A stretch of DNA of 64,000 bases, from NCBI GenBank assembly GCA_905182985.1, contig CAJJDN010000045.1:1-64000 (forward strand), given 5' to 3'. Below the pieces are notes generated by a model that was not told the DNA's origin, did no database searches, and saw nothing but the letters and a program-made list of their open reading frames with translations. The stretch's first letter is position 1; each line of letters opens with the position of its first letter. The position numbers and the translations under genes are program-made. The stretch is from Paramecium sonneborni (lineage: Eukaryota > Ciliophora > Oligohymenophorea > Peniculida > Parameciidae). Below are positions 13,269 to 24,384 of the stretch, in pieces.

Positions 13269-15401
13269 TAATTTAATATTGATAATGAAATAAGACAAAC
13301 CTTTGATTAAAATTAAAAGTACGTTTTTTTGTTATCTTTATCGTTCAGCACAACATTTTGTTTGATAAAGGAAAAAGAAAAAAGTAATATTTTAGTTTAA
13401 TTTTTTTGTGGCTACACAGAATGTTCTTAGTTTAAAATTTTGTTTAATATAATTCATTAAAGAATATAAGTATGATCTTTTAGAGATATAATTTTTATAT
13501 TTAAATTCGTCTCTTATTTTCAAAAGAATAAGAAGTATGAAATTTATAAATTTAAATTTCTCATACAATTTATAAAATAAACAAATTAATTTATTTCTGA
13601 TTATAAGTTTTACAATCAAGCAAAAATAAAGATTTAAGATAATTATGTGATTTAAAAACATTTTATTATTAAAAAATACAATTCATATTCAATTATGGTG
13701 AACTCTGGCACCATTTTTGGTTTAATACACGAGTATAATAAAGAATTAAGTGATTATTTTTCATGATAAATTTGCATTTAAAGTTTGCCTGAAAGAGCAT
13801 ATATCGAAAATATATTAATCATACATGCAATATTATGTGTTAAAATTTAGCATGATCTAAATCTGTCTATCCACTCACAAATAAGCATTCAAATCCTGAA
13901 GTAACTGCTTAACACTTTAATGGTGATGGTTTATTGATTAATAAAATTAGCTTAAGCTCCAATTGCATTTGATTTATTACCATTTATTTTTATTCTCCAT
14001 TACCTTATCGTGTAAATTAAATTATAATACAATTTCTATTAGCTTTCTTGGTTGAACGGAGAGAATATATTATTATTATCACAAAACCATTTCGATAAGT
14101 AAAAATAATTTTGGAATTCTCTTCAATATGTTATATGAAGTACAAACATAACATGTAAAAAGATCATAGACATATTTTGATCTTATGTAGAATGTATAAA
14201 CATTTTTGAAGTCCTTTTCATGGATGAAAGTGAAAAATCCATATACGATCTTAGACTCTTATCATTCCAAACAATTAATAGTTTCCATCCTCAATAACAT
14301 ATCAACAGAGGGAAATAAGGATTAACCATCTTTTAAGTCAAATACTTTATACTTTTTGATTTATTTGCATCAATCTCGATTAGGGAAAATAAAGTCAAAA
14401 TCCATAATCATTTTTCAGTTTATCTAAGTTAGTTCATCTTTATATATTTGGGAATTCACAATTACATTTTCTCCAACTTTGATTAGGCTTTCCTTTAGTT
14501 TATATAAGTATTTTATAAATTTTTACCTCCAATATTTAAATTAGTTCCTCTCCAAAACGCATTTCATTTTTAATTCATTCCTTATTTTAAGTTTCTCATT
14601 ATCTCAGGCTAAACTTTGGTCTCGATAATTTATTATCTAATTTATTCATAAATTATAAATTACTCTCTCAATTCATTTCCATCCACAATATCTTTTTATC
14701 TTTTGTTTATTCCAAAAAAATTTTATTGTTAAATTGTTTTTTCTAAACTCAACTCTTACTTCTTTGTATAGTCCATCCTACCAAGTCTGCTGAAAGAAAC
14801 TTATATCAAGATTTTTTAACATAAAAGAATTTTAAATACATAATTTTGTTTAATAATCACGAAAGATTTCATTCTCCTAACTTTAAAAATTGAATAGAAT
14901 TAAAATGAGCAGGTTTTTGCTTTTTAAAAAAAGTTTCTAAACAGGAATATGTTCATTTTATTAATTATAGAATTGATTTATAATATCTTGCCATATATTT
15001 TGCGATAAACTATGATTATAAAGAAGTTTATACTATCAAGTTCAATTTTTTATGTAAATTTCCATAGAAAAAGGGAATAAAAAATTTATTTTAAAATGCT
15101 ATCTTTTTACCATCACAATTCTTCGCTATATATTTTAAATAAAAATAATTCATCCTGAAGTAACTTAAGTGCATTTGTTAAATTATAAATTCATCTATAA
15201 TTAACATCAAAAGAAAATAAATTAATTTGCCTTTTATTGAATTGAAAACTACTTAGAGAAGAAGGGGGATTTATGCATGATATTATAAAGATACAGTGGA
15301 TATTAATATTCAATTTTCTCCTTCATTTATTTTAAGCATTATTAAAAGAAAACTTGAAAAATTAATTCTCAATTATATTTTAATAATTATAATAACACTA
15401 A
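13269..15401. other. Sparse region with minus-strand coding relics
   Basis: Apart from the open frame upstream of the giant gene (to 13661) and the relic near 14083-14400, I see only short frames broken by TGA. The final part is upstream sequence of the WD40 gene starting at 15402. Confidence 0.35.
14083..14400 (-). pseudogene. Coding-like relic with an isolated TGA
   Basis: One minus frame reads KYKVFDLKDGQSLFPSVD, continues through a Met/Leu/Glu-rich stretch, meets a TGA, then continues in the same frame with an aromatic-rich segment (GFFTFIHEKDFKNVYTFY) before another TGA. The composition is that of a protein, and the interruption is a single TGA at a site where Trp would fit. No start codon or splice signals restore a gene. 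The family is not recognised; the limits are approximate. Confidence 0.25.
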
Positions 15402-16420
15402 ATGTCCAAACAAAAGGAATCTAATTCTTAAATAAACAGTTTTGAGCCTATTGGATCTTAAATTAAAAAGGAATAAAAATGCTATGCCTTTACTTTTAAT
15501 ACAAAAAATACCTTGCTTTTTGTAGGTCTGTAAAGATCATTAGATATTTATTCCTTCAAACATGGAACATTAAAATATTTGAAATAATTTATTAAACATA
15601 AAGAACAAATAAGCACTTTAAATTATTTAAAAAGAAATTAAAGCATTATTTCCACATCTTTTGATAACAGTATTATTGTATGGTCATAAAATTTATTATC
15701 AAGTTAGAAGTTCATTTAAAAATTAAGCAAACATAGTAACGGAATTTTATGTTTAGCAATAACACCTTTTGAGGAAGATTGGATAGTGAGTGGCAGTCAT
15801 GATGAAACCATTAAATTCTGGAGTTAAAAGTAATCTTAATGGATTTGTTAAAAAAGTATAGAAGGAAACGATTCACCAATTTGGTCATTATCAATGCTTG
15901 AATCTGGTGTTAAATTTATATCATTAAGCTCTTATTATATCATGGTATTTAAATGTGTTAATTCTAAATGGATTATGAATTAATAGATAGAACATTAGAC
16001 TTTTGGTTTAAGAGTTTGCTTTATAAATAATGGAACATTCATATTTTAACCTGAATATTAAAATTTTTTTTATGTTTATACTCTTAGTAAAAATGGAGAA
16101 TACTATACTAAAACCCCAAATCCTCCTGATGATGATGCTGAACCAGATGATGAATTATTTCCTGCGATATATAACAATAAAAAGAGTATTGTTTTACTAA
16201 AAAATATGAATGACCTTTAGATATTTAAGGTTTAAAAAAATAAAGGTATGATAATTAATTAGAAATAGATAAGAAAAAAACAGACATTAAATTTAACTAA
16301 TTGATTAAATTTAAAGTTACTTCTGTATATGGAACGCTTACTGATAATGGTGAATATTTAATAACTTGGGATGACCATTCCAAATTGATTTAAGTGAGAA
16401 AATGGATGAAATTAAAATGA
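15402..16420 (+). CDS. WD40-repeat protein, 331 aa
   Basis: ATG at 15402 to TGA at 16418-16420 with one 23-nt intron at 16246-16268; removing it also removes an in-frame TGA and gives exactly 332 codons. WD40 blades are visible in the N-terminal two thirds: STSFDNSIIVWSQ and SGSHDETIKFWS carry the Ser/Asp...Trp spacing of blade ends. The later blades are degenerate, and a final ITWDDHSKLI-like strand closes the domain. An acidic insert (PPDDDAEPDDE, about residues 228-238) interrupts the propeller. It is likely a scaffold protein; no partner can be deduced. Neighbours are unrelated, and the next supported gene downstream is on the other strand. Confidence 0.7.
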
Positions 16421-16533
16421 TTTAATTAATATAATAATAATTAATTAAGCATAATAAAATATAAGTATAAATTTACCTTTAAACAAGACAATAATTTTAT
16501 GATTAAAATATTAATATTAACAATCTATATACT

Positions 16534-16829
16534 TCAATGAATTCTTTTATAAATATTATGTTTTAATATAATAATATTTCTTTATTGACATTTAATATCT
16601 TTTCCCAATTGATCCCTATATTATTATAAAATTTTTAGTAACCTTAATAAATTATTCTAGTTTTTCAAAAAATTCATTTGATCTATTTACTTCTAATTAT
16701 CTATATACCACTTGTTAATATAATGTATGCCTATTGTTTGTCATAACAGTATCCCAATTTATCAGACAAACACCCTATATCTTCAATAGCAAAGCTACCA
16801 TTCTATATTTCAAACTATTTTAGGTGCAT
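16534..16829 (-). CDS. Small ORF, 89 aa, one putative intron
   Basis: ATG at 16827-16829 and a putative 26-nt GT-AG intron give a 90-codon frame ending at TGA 16534-16536. The first half (FAIEDIGCLSDKLGYCYDK) looks ordered and Cys-containing; the second half is Gln/Asn/Leu-rich and helical. The opposite strand also has a protein-like stretch at about 16825-16960 (GALFIAEIVQGKENQ), so at most one of the two is real. The whole stretch 16440-19020 may be decayed. Confidence 0.25.
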
Positions 16830-17596
16830 TATTCATAGCAGAGATTGTACAAGGTAAAGAAAATTAATTACATTTACCAGCAAATAATGTCCAACGTAAT
16901 CATTTGGTATTATTGAGAACAATCATTCATTTCCAAAAATTATATAAATTCTAACAATAATGATAATTAGAAGTTATAGTAAAAAAAGCCTTAGATAAAT
17001 ATAAATTATCCGAAAATACTAGAAATAATAAAATGAATAAGGCAATTCTATTTACATATGAATCTCTTAAATCTTAATTAAATTTATGAAATAATACATC
17101 ATTTAATGAAAGGAGTAAATATATTAATAAATAAAGCAATCAAAAATAAAACTTAAATCGATTTTAATGCGTATTTAAATATAAATAACTCTTAAAATAC
17201 ATTGATGTTGGAATATCAAATTTTTAATGATACCCTTAAGTATTCAAATAACAATGTTAGCATATTCCATCTTTATAAAAGTAATTTTATTAATTCTACT
17301 TTGAATAATTTATCAAAAAATCATTATTATTAAAACTCAGATTCATTCTGATTTTTATCCTTTAAAGAAACTATGAGAATAATGATAACTGAGTTGTTGC
17401 GAAAATTCTAAATAATTAAAGAAATAGATTTGATTATAAAATATTTTAAATCTATTTTATTGTAGTAATACATGGAATTATTATTTTCAATTTAATAAAA
17501 TTAACAACTTAATAAGAGTTATTTGTTAGCCTCAAAGAAAAATATACTTATTAGGTAAAGCTTTAATGATGAAAAGGATGAAAAATAAGATTAGTT
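16830..17596. other. No confident gene; plus-strand protein-like fragments
   Basis: Plus-strand fragments in different frames (GALFIAEIVQGKENQLHL, then KKALDKYKLSENTRNNK) suggest a frameshifted old gene, but no start, intron set or family could be assigned. The rest is AT-rich filler. Confidence 0.25.
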
Positions 17597-18073
17597 TCAT
17601 GCAGATTTTAGGGAAATCATATGATTAGTTAATTTAGATATACATTCTGATTCCTGGAATTAATAAATACCTATATTTTTTATATAAAGCTAGAAATTTT
17701 GCAATTTCATCTGTAATTCTGTTAATAATAATTTTTCATGCTAAAAATTAACCACTCCAATGATTATTGGATCATTAATTATTTTAGATCTTAAGTTTTC
17801 AACATTTTAAGAATGATCTGGTAGGTAGTTAAAACAGAGTAAATCCTAATTTATCTCTCATCTGTAAATTTTATCATCTAAATTTGCTAAGTAATACTTA
17901 AGTGATATGTTTGATGGTAATTGAATAATTCTCTTACTCACTTCATAAGAAGGATTCAAGTATTCAAACATTATTATTGAGCTCAAGATCTTTTCTAATT
18001 ATGCCAAGAAACTTTTCATTAACTCAGCTTCATTCAACAATCCAGGTAATGCTAAACACTAGTATTTTTACAT
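17597..18073 (-). pseudogene. 159-codon frame with one in-frame TGA
   Basis: ATG at 18071-18073 begins a frame with clear protein character (LPGLLNEAELMKSFLAQLEK at residues 9-28; FEYLNPSYEVSKRIIQLPS further on). TGA at 17858-17860 interrupts it after 71 codons, and the same frame then continues for 86 codons (DLLCFNYLPDHSQNVENLR) to TGA 17597-17599. No normal-size intron spans the internal TGA. This fits recent loss by a single nonsense change, with a truncated product as the alternative. The family is not recognised. Confidence 0.4.
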
Positions 18074-18613
18074 ATTAATCAATTTTAATTCCTTATAATG
18101 TTAAATTTGTATCTTAATTATAACAACAATAAATGTGTTTGTTAATCAGAAATGCATATATACTCTGTTATACTTTTTGAAATCTCTGTTATACTTTTTG
18201 AAATCTTTAAAAGTTTTTACTCAAAAGTATCAGTTTACAGTAATTTTTTGTTAAATTTAGAATTAATTTTCTATAAAAAATGAAAAATAGATAAATAAAA
18301 TCAAGTTCAAATATGCATTATTATTTTTAATGATACATAATATCATCCTATGTAATATAGATAAAACCCAAAAGAAAAAAGTTGAGACAGTGTTGTTTTT
18401 TAAGAGCATACTAAAATAAAAAGTTGAATTCAATCAGAACTAATCAATCTATTATGTATATTTATTGACTCTCCAAGTATATATTTTCATACATTCTTTT
18501 TCCAAATCTAAAATAATAGGTACCTTTCAAAATATTATTTTCTATTTTAATTTGTTAATTTTTATAAATTTAATAATCAGGGGATGAATAAACACAAAAT
18601 ATTGAAAATTTAC
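18074..18613. other. Non-coding, contains a 21-bp tandem repeat
   Basis: No gene is seen. The only notable structure is the perfect 21-bp duplication at 18163-18204. Confidence 0.4.
18163..18204. repeat. Perfect 21-bp tandem duplication
   Basis: The unit beginning CTCTGTTATAC occurs twice head-to-tail without mismatch (18163-18183 and 18184-18204). It is probably a recent replication-slippage duplication. Confidence 0.8.
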
Positions 18614-18826
18614 TCAAGTCATAAAATTAATTATTTATAATGACAATGAAGATTAAATTTTTATATATTATATAAGCTTATAAACGATTTTGAGGGAATT
18701 ATAGATAAAGATTTATTCTTATGAGTTAACTTTAGGTATAATATCATATAAGAGAAATAAAGTGTGTAAAATAAAATTCTTAGGCTCTCCAGAATAATCA
18801 AAAATTTTCTTTGATAATTGAATCAT
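18614..18826 (-). CDS. Small ORF, 70 aa, possible 3' fragment of a larger gene
   Basis: A ciliate-code frame from ATG 18824-18826 to TGA 18614-18616. The sequence is protein-like (KIFDYSGEPKNFILHTLFLL) with an Ile/Leu/Tyr-rich helical second half. It begins about 200 bases downstream of the stop of the two-membrane-segment gene on the same strand and could be a decayed last exon of that gene, or an independent small gene. The family is unknown. Confidence 0.3.
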
Positions 18827-19020
18827 CTAATTTGATATTTGATTAAATTGAAATAATTAAGATTAGAAAAAGGTTTTGGCTTTAATAAACATTATCTAAT
18901 ATTATTTGGACAAATCTTTAAAGTTGGAGCAATTTAATAAAATGTTTAAATGATTTTCCTAAGTTTCTCATAAATTTAGATAAATTAATTGTTTTAATTT
19001 TAATACAAATTAATGTTATT

Positions 19021-20560
19021 TCAATGCATTTAAACTTGAAATTTTGGAATGATGTACTAATCTTAATTTCCTCTCTAGTGTTCTGAATTAATAGTTCCAA
19101 AGCTTAAAGATTTACAGTTTATACATTCCTCATTATTTTTTTACAATAACAATTCATCAACTTCCTGCTTACTTACAAGCTTAATTTATCTGGAAGTTAA
19201 CAAATCAATTTTATTAATAGAATCCTGTAACGCCTCTATTTGTTATGTAAATTTTAGGGGATTTATTAATATTTATCTGACATCCAAATATTTATCAATT
19301 AAATTAGATTATTTATAAAAATATTGCCTAGAAGTCGAAGAAGTTATTAGTTTTTTAATACAAATATCTTTCAACTTAGAATCTTTCAATAGAAAATCTT
19401 GACTATATCCCTTGTTCTAATTTTTTATTATAAATCTTATTAAAAAAAGTTTATATAGAGTGGACTAAATTGGTAGAAGCAAAAAATCTAATAAAGCCTT
19501 TATAATTGTAAATAGCCCCCCTAATTTAGCAACTACATCCATTAAAGTTTAATATGTGATATAGCAAACCTTTTTCTTAGCATCCAAATGAACTTCAATT
19601 CTAGCCAATGTATTGAGATCTTAGAAATAAAGCACACTGTCAATGACTGTTTTTTAGTATTCAACCCCTTAATGATAAACCTACCTAGGAAAAAAATAGA
19701 AGGGATTGTATTCAAGAAAACTTTAAGAGTATTGATAATAAATTTTAATGTATTTACCAACTTTGTAATAAAGTGAAGTTAGATCAATATTTTCAGTTTG
19801 CTAATATGGTGAAGCATCTGATTCCTTATTAAATTGATGGAAGGAATAGGAGTAATAAAGGTTGGAATTTGCTGTATATTTATCGATTTCTTCATTAGAT
19901 GCACAATCTAAATTATTAAAAAATGATACTAGATATATCTGTGTCATTTGAACATCTTTCAATTAGTGCTCCAAAAAAAGTAAAATTATCATAACGATTT
20001 GATCCTTAAATTCTTATTTAAGGATTCTCTTTGATGTACTCATCACTCATACAATATGTGATGTTTTCATATGCCTCTGGTATATTTAATTTCTAAGTAA
20101 AAGATTATTTATTTATTACTTTCGAAGCTGCACGAATTCTTTCACCACAAATTGTTCCTGAAATGGGAATACATTCTGTTTCATTCAATGATTTATTGCA
20201 GATGTAAAAGCTTATCTTAAATATTCTGTTGTCCATATTTGGAATAGGTTGACCAAGATTATCAAGTATACCAGCCGAAAAAATAAGATCAGTTGAATTG
20301 AAGCTGAATCCCTAAATCATTTTATAAACAAGAATTACTTCATTATTTTGAATGACAGCATCTTAAGAGTTAAGTATTGCATTTTTTCCTTTATTCATTT
20401 CAAGAATAAATAAACTACCTGAAAAAATAAGGATGCTAAATAATAATAAAGTCATAAAGGCTCCAATCTGAGTTTAAAAAAGAGACGAGCCTGATGCCTT
20501 TAGTCTGATTTGTTAACCAAAGATATCGAATTTTCTAAAGTTTTTAATTATCATCATCAT
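19021..20560 (-). CDS. Two-membrane-segment protein, 505 aa
   Basis: Start in a run of three ATGs (20552-20560), one 22-nt intron at 19908-19929 that switches frame, TGA at 19021-19023; 506 codons exactly. The N-terminus has a short cytosolic leader (KFDIFGQQIRLKASGS), then a membrane segment at about residues 30-50 (FMTLLLFSILIFSGSLFIL). A long lumenal or extracellular domain with paired Cys and N-glycosylation sequons follows. A second hydrophobic block lies at about residues 335-370 (LGGLFTIIKALLDFLLLPI), then a charged, coiled-coil-prone tail with Cys. This layout matches a ciliate-expanded family of unknown function. Neighbouring relics on both sides do not clarify its role. Confidence 0.65.
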
Positions 20561-20976
20561 TTAATTATAAGGAAATTTATTTATTAATAATTTGCTTAAT
20601 ATTTCATGCTATTAAAACTAAATTCATTAGCATATCGAACTGACATTAATTTTTCAAAAAATATATAGACATAATAATAAGTGTAACATTAAAAACTTGA
20701 TCTTTATTGTTTAAATATGTTGAATGAGGAACTTTAAATTATTGAAAATTTGATTAAATTTCATAATTTTTACCAATATTTAATTTATATAATTTAAATA
20801 TTATTACAAATTTAGGATAAATTAAAAATTCATATACCGAAAATATAAAATTGTAATAATCATTCGATATTCATTTACAACCAAGAAAATGTTCTAAAGG
20901 TATTAACATTAAGCAATACTATTTAATGAAACCCTAATATTTGAATAAAAATGAATAACCCTTAGAATAAATAAAA

Positions 20977-21460
20977 ATGGAAAACAATAAACTAGTTGGT
21001 TTTACTTTTGAGAAATTAATACAATTCATATTTTCAGAATAAATATTGGAAACTATATTGTCTGAAACCAGGTAAAAGAAACTATTATTTTAGAAAATAT
21101 ATCTATCTGTGAAAAGGTATTAGTAAAATTAATTGATCTTGTTTTAGGAGAAGAAATTATTTTTAAAGGATGTTTCTATTAAACAGTTGGAAGTCATACT
21201 TCATTGCCCCAAAATTTGTTTTAGGTAGGAATTGAAGTTAGGTAATTATATCTATATATTTTAACTTTCTTCTGTTAATATAGTCAAATTTACATCAATT
21301 GATTTATCGAAATGATAATAAAACTATTTAGTTATCTATATTATTAAATATAAAGACTAGAATTAAGCTAACTAAGTCTATGTTGATACTTTTTGGCTTT
21401 TAAAGAATTCATAATTTGATCTAAAGCAATTAGAGATATGTTGAATTAAAAAAAGATTGA
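20977..21460 (+). pseudogene. Frameshifted protein-coding relic
   Basis: Three plus-strand segments in different frames read as one protein: MENNKLVGFTFEKLIQF from ATG 20977, then ISICEKVLVKLIDLVLGEE, then LIYRNDNKTIQLSILLNIK ending at TGA 21458-21460. GT and AG dinucleotides occur near the joins, but intron lengths that restore frame (for example about 42 nt) are outside the usual range here, and one join has no good candidate. It is either a gene with unusual introns or a frameshifted pseudogene. Leu/Ile/Gln-rich; family not recognised. Further short frames continue to about 21720. Confidence 0.3.
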
Positions 21461-21939
21461 GAAATCAAATAATTTTAATTTGTTTTAACTCTTAAAAGAA
21501 TGTAGAATAATAGTAAATGAATAGTTTGTAGAAACAACAAATATTTATTCATTCAAATCAATATACAAGCTATCAATAATTTATTTTGAAAATTGATTAT
21601 CAAATATTTAAGCAGTTTAAGGTTACAAGAATTACATCTAGCCCTAAAAAAATGGGATGAAATGACTTAAAAATTAAGTAATCAAGTCTTATAATAATTA
21701 TTACTAATTTCAAATATTTGATGATTGGAAGAGAAAAATTAAGTTTAAAAATGATAAAAAAGATAAATATAATCATTGAATTGGATAATTTTAATATAAA
21801 ATTATGATATCATCATCAAATTTAACTTTATTTAATTGTGATTCCATGAAATATATATATATTAAATAAAGAAGAATAACATACTCTTTCGTCATTTCGT
21901 AACGTTCACTCACAAGGCCAAATATATTATAAAGTGGTT

Positions 21940-22495
21940 TCACTTCTTTATTTGTTTTTGCTAATGCTTCATACGTTGATAATGATGAACATATGAACCA
22001 TGGCCTAATGGAGCTCCATCAAAATCAGATCCTTCTTCCATTATTTTCCAAAATTCTCCCCCATCTTCAGAATCAACTTAAAATACCCATGAATAATTAA
22101 GTATTGTTGGAGAATATTTTTCCCAAATCTTATATCCTTCTATATTTACTGATGAATTCTCTAACTATATACTATTCTCCTTTAAATCCTTCTATAATTT
22201 TAAGTGATGACATGGCTAATCTTTAATGAATATATCTTTAAGAATTTCTTCATATTGTTTTGTATCAACAAATGTATAATGATTTCCTTCTATCACTATC
22301 TAATATTTAAATGGTATTTATTTAATCCTGAAAATTTTATACATCTTCATACTCTCCAAAATTTGAAAAATCCCAACAATAAATATAGATATCCCATGAA
22401 AGTAAATCAATAAACATAGAATAAATATCATAAATAAAAATAACATTTTGAAGGTTTTCCATTAGTTCTTCTGTTATTTTATTGAATTCTATCAT
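21940..22495 (-). CDS. Hypothetical protein, 176 aa
   Basis: ATG at 22493-22495, one 25-nt intron at 22328-22352, TGA at 21940-21942; exactly 177 codons. A segment at about residues 60-80 (IVIEGNHYTFVDTKQYEEIL) resembles the C-terminal Gly-Asn-His turn of some alpha/beta hydrolases, but the upstream nucleophile region is absent, so this is only a hint. Further on is an acidic Gly/Trp-containing region (VDSEDGGEFWKIMEEGSDF). Past residue 155 an alternative frame (TNKEVKPLYNIFGLVSER) looks equally coding, so the C-terminus may be frameshifted. It may be a shortened remnant of a larger gene. Confidence 0.4.
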
Positions 22496-22499
22496 TAGA

Positions 22500-23195
22500 T
22501 TTTATTGATTTTAAAAAAATTATTTTATTTTAAATTCCATAAATTTATGAGGATATCAGATTCATAAATTCCATTTCCTTCCGTTAATCCAACTCTCTAA
22601 TAACTTTTTAAATAGCTCTATCTTATAAAATGATTTGACTATAACCACATCTTTTATCATCTACAATAAAACAACCTTTATATTTTGTTCCTTTATAGCA
22701 TATTCAAATAGTCCTTCTCCTCATTTGTTATCATTAACATATTATCCTTGATATATGTATTCATTCCTTCTCATGTTTTAATTTCCCAAACTCATATCGA
22801 TTTCTTTATCTTTTTATGAATTCACCCTTATAAAAATTACCATTATTTGAATAAAATTTACCATTACTATACAATTTTTAACTCTCCATAAAAATAATTG
22901 CCATTTTCAAAATACTCTTTAACCATTACCATAATATAATTAAATAATGAAATTCCAACTAAAATTTTTATTCTAATTTCTATAATTATTGAATCATTAT
23001 CTCATATTTTTCCAATTTAGTTTAATGGTCATAATTTATATCGTAAAATGAAATCATATCTCTTTCTTACGTTGATTTTGGATCCAATAAAATCAAAATA
23101 AATAATGATCCTTATCCTATAGATTTTTTAATTAAATTAATGAATTAAATTTTATCAACAGATGGATACAAATCTTCCTTAAATAGGATTTCCAT
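22500..23195 (-). pseudogene. MORN-repeat-like relic
   Basis: From ATG 23193-23195 the frame reads MEILFKEDLYPSVDKIQF and continues with a Leu/Ile-rich part (SIGQGSLFILILLDPKS) and a short coiled coil. Downstream, MORN-type motifs appear in shifting frames: FENGNYFYGELK, SNNGNFYKGEF and EYIYQGQYVNDNK. In the last of these, at 22721-22723, the conserved Trp-Gly-Glu-Gly motif has TGA in place of TGG. Several frame changes without usable introns indicate decay. An intact MORN protein would be a membrane-associated scaffold; nothing functional is expected from this copy. Confidence 0.45.
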
Positions 23196-23624
23196 TAAAA
23201 GTATGATTTCTAGTCTATCTATAAAGCCATATAATAGTAATCTCTTATGAGGTCATCATAGTTAAGTTAAGAGAAATTAGCCAATCCCCTTGAAATCCTA
23301 AATTTTAATGGCTACTATTTCCTGAGGTTCAAAACTACTTTGGATACTTTGTAGCTGATGCCCTAACCGGAATCATAAGGATCCACCTACCCTACAATAA
23401 TAAACTTTTATACAGAGTTAGAACTAGCCCCATATTACCAATTAAGTCACTATGAAGTCATTACAGGAATAGTTGATTTGGTATATGGCGAGGTATTGGT
23501 TTGAGTTACTAAACGCAGTTTTGGCTTCTCTAATCAATCTTTTTTGGTTGAAAAGGTCGAACAGTGGCAAAGAGTTAGAAATTTCATTAAAGCTTTTCAC
23601 TTATTAAAATGCCTTTTAATGCAT
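23093..23624 (-). CDS. Uncertain 169-aa frame in a GC-richer patch
   Basis: A frame from ATG 23622-23624, with a possible 22-nt intron starting GTATAAAAG and ending TTGTAG, gives 170 codons to TGA 23093-23095. It reads SLPLFDLFNQKRLIREAK, then VDPYDSGQGISYKVSK, then LNYDDLIRDYYYMALQ. Its last 100 bases overlap the start of the MORN-like relic in another frame, so one of the two is wrong there, or an undetected intron joins them. Base composition at about 23230-23600 is visibly richer in G and C than its surroundings. The family is not recognised. Confidence 0.25.
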
Positions 23625-23947
23625 CTTTGCAGTGTTTTTGAGTGAATTAGGGTCTCAAATTAAATTTTAATTTTATTTGAGGGTATAAAATTTAAGAATT
23701 ATTTAAATTATCAATCTTAATTGAGTCTAATCCTAAATCCAAATTAGATTAATCCTTCTATTCAAAAAATTAAATTTAAACAAGTAGAGTGATTACAATT
23801 TACACTATTATTAAAAAATATTCAATCTTACTGAAATAGATTACAATTACTGAAGCTGACCATAATTACATAAATAATGTTAAATAAATTAAGGACATTA
23901 GATCTTTTTATTGTTATATATATTATTTTATAATTATTCAATTGCTA
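23625..23947. other. Intergenic, no supported gene
   Basis: AT-rich spacer between a minus-strand frame and a plus-strand gene. Nothing recognised. Confidence 0.4.
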
Positions 23948-24384
23948 ATGCTGAGTAAAAAGTATCAAACACAACTTTCAAAAGATATATTTCAATTCTA
24001 AGGTTATTACGAATAAATTGAAAAGATATGTAGGAAAAAAAATTAAATAAGAGAAGCTATTCTCAAAACATTTTATTAAATATTTAATAAAATAATTCTG
24101 CTAATATTAAAATCAAAATTAGTAAGTTAATATCGCTCATATATATATTTTAGATGAGTAGATCCTTTCATTCTAAAGGATTCATAATTTTATTATACAT
24201 CCACTTTATTTATTATAAAATTATATAGAAGAGAGAATTAAACTTTTAAAATACTTTAAGAGTTGTTAAATAATTTAAATACTCTTATAATTTGATGGAA
24301 TTATTTATAACTAATGTTTACTAATTAACAATTGAATCTGGATAAAAGTTACATGAAATACCTAATAATTATAAAGATGAATGA
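23948..24384 (+). CDS. Hypothetical protein, 134 aa, one intron
   Basis: ATG at 23948-23950, a 32-nt GT-AG intron at 24122-24153 that removes an in-frame TGA, and TGA at 24382-24384 give 135 codons. The N-terminal part is basic and helical (LSKKYQTQLSKDIFQFQG), followed by a hydrophobic segment on either side of the intron (ILLILKSKL, then FIILLYIHFIYYKI) that may be one membrane helix. The same frame continues beyond the TGA with further TGAs at Trp-like positions, so this may be the 5' part of a longer, decayed gene. The family is unknown. Confidence 0.35.

Noticed and set aside
13392..13661. Separate minus-strand gene upstream of the giant protein
   Set aside because: It is in frame with the giant gene without a stop and is Ile/Lys/Asn-rich like AT-rich leader DNA; treated as upstream sequence or a possible N-terminal extension, not a gene.
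18614..19020. Extension of the two-membrane-segment protein past its TGA
   Set aside because: No GT-AG intron of usual length joins the downstream frames to the exon ending at 19021; kept as a separate small ORF.
19588..19776. Plus-strand frame opposite the two-membrane-segment gene
   Set aside because: It overlaps an exon with clear protein character and correct splicing on the other strand; shadow.
22204..22413. Plus-strand frame, 69 codons
   Set aside because: It lies antisense to the spliced 176-aa minus-strand model, which has an exact codon count.
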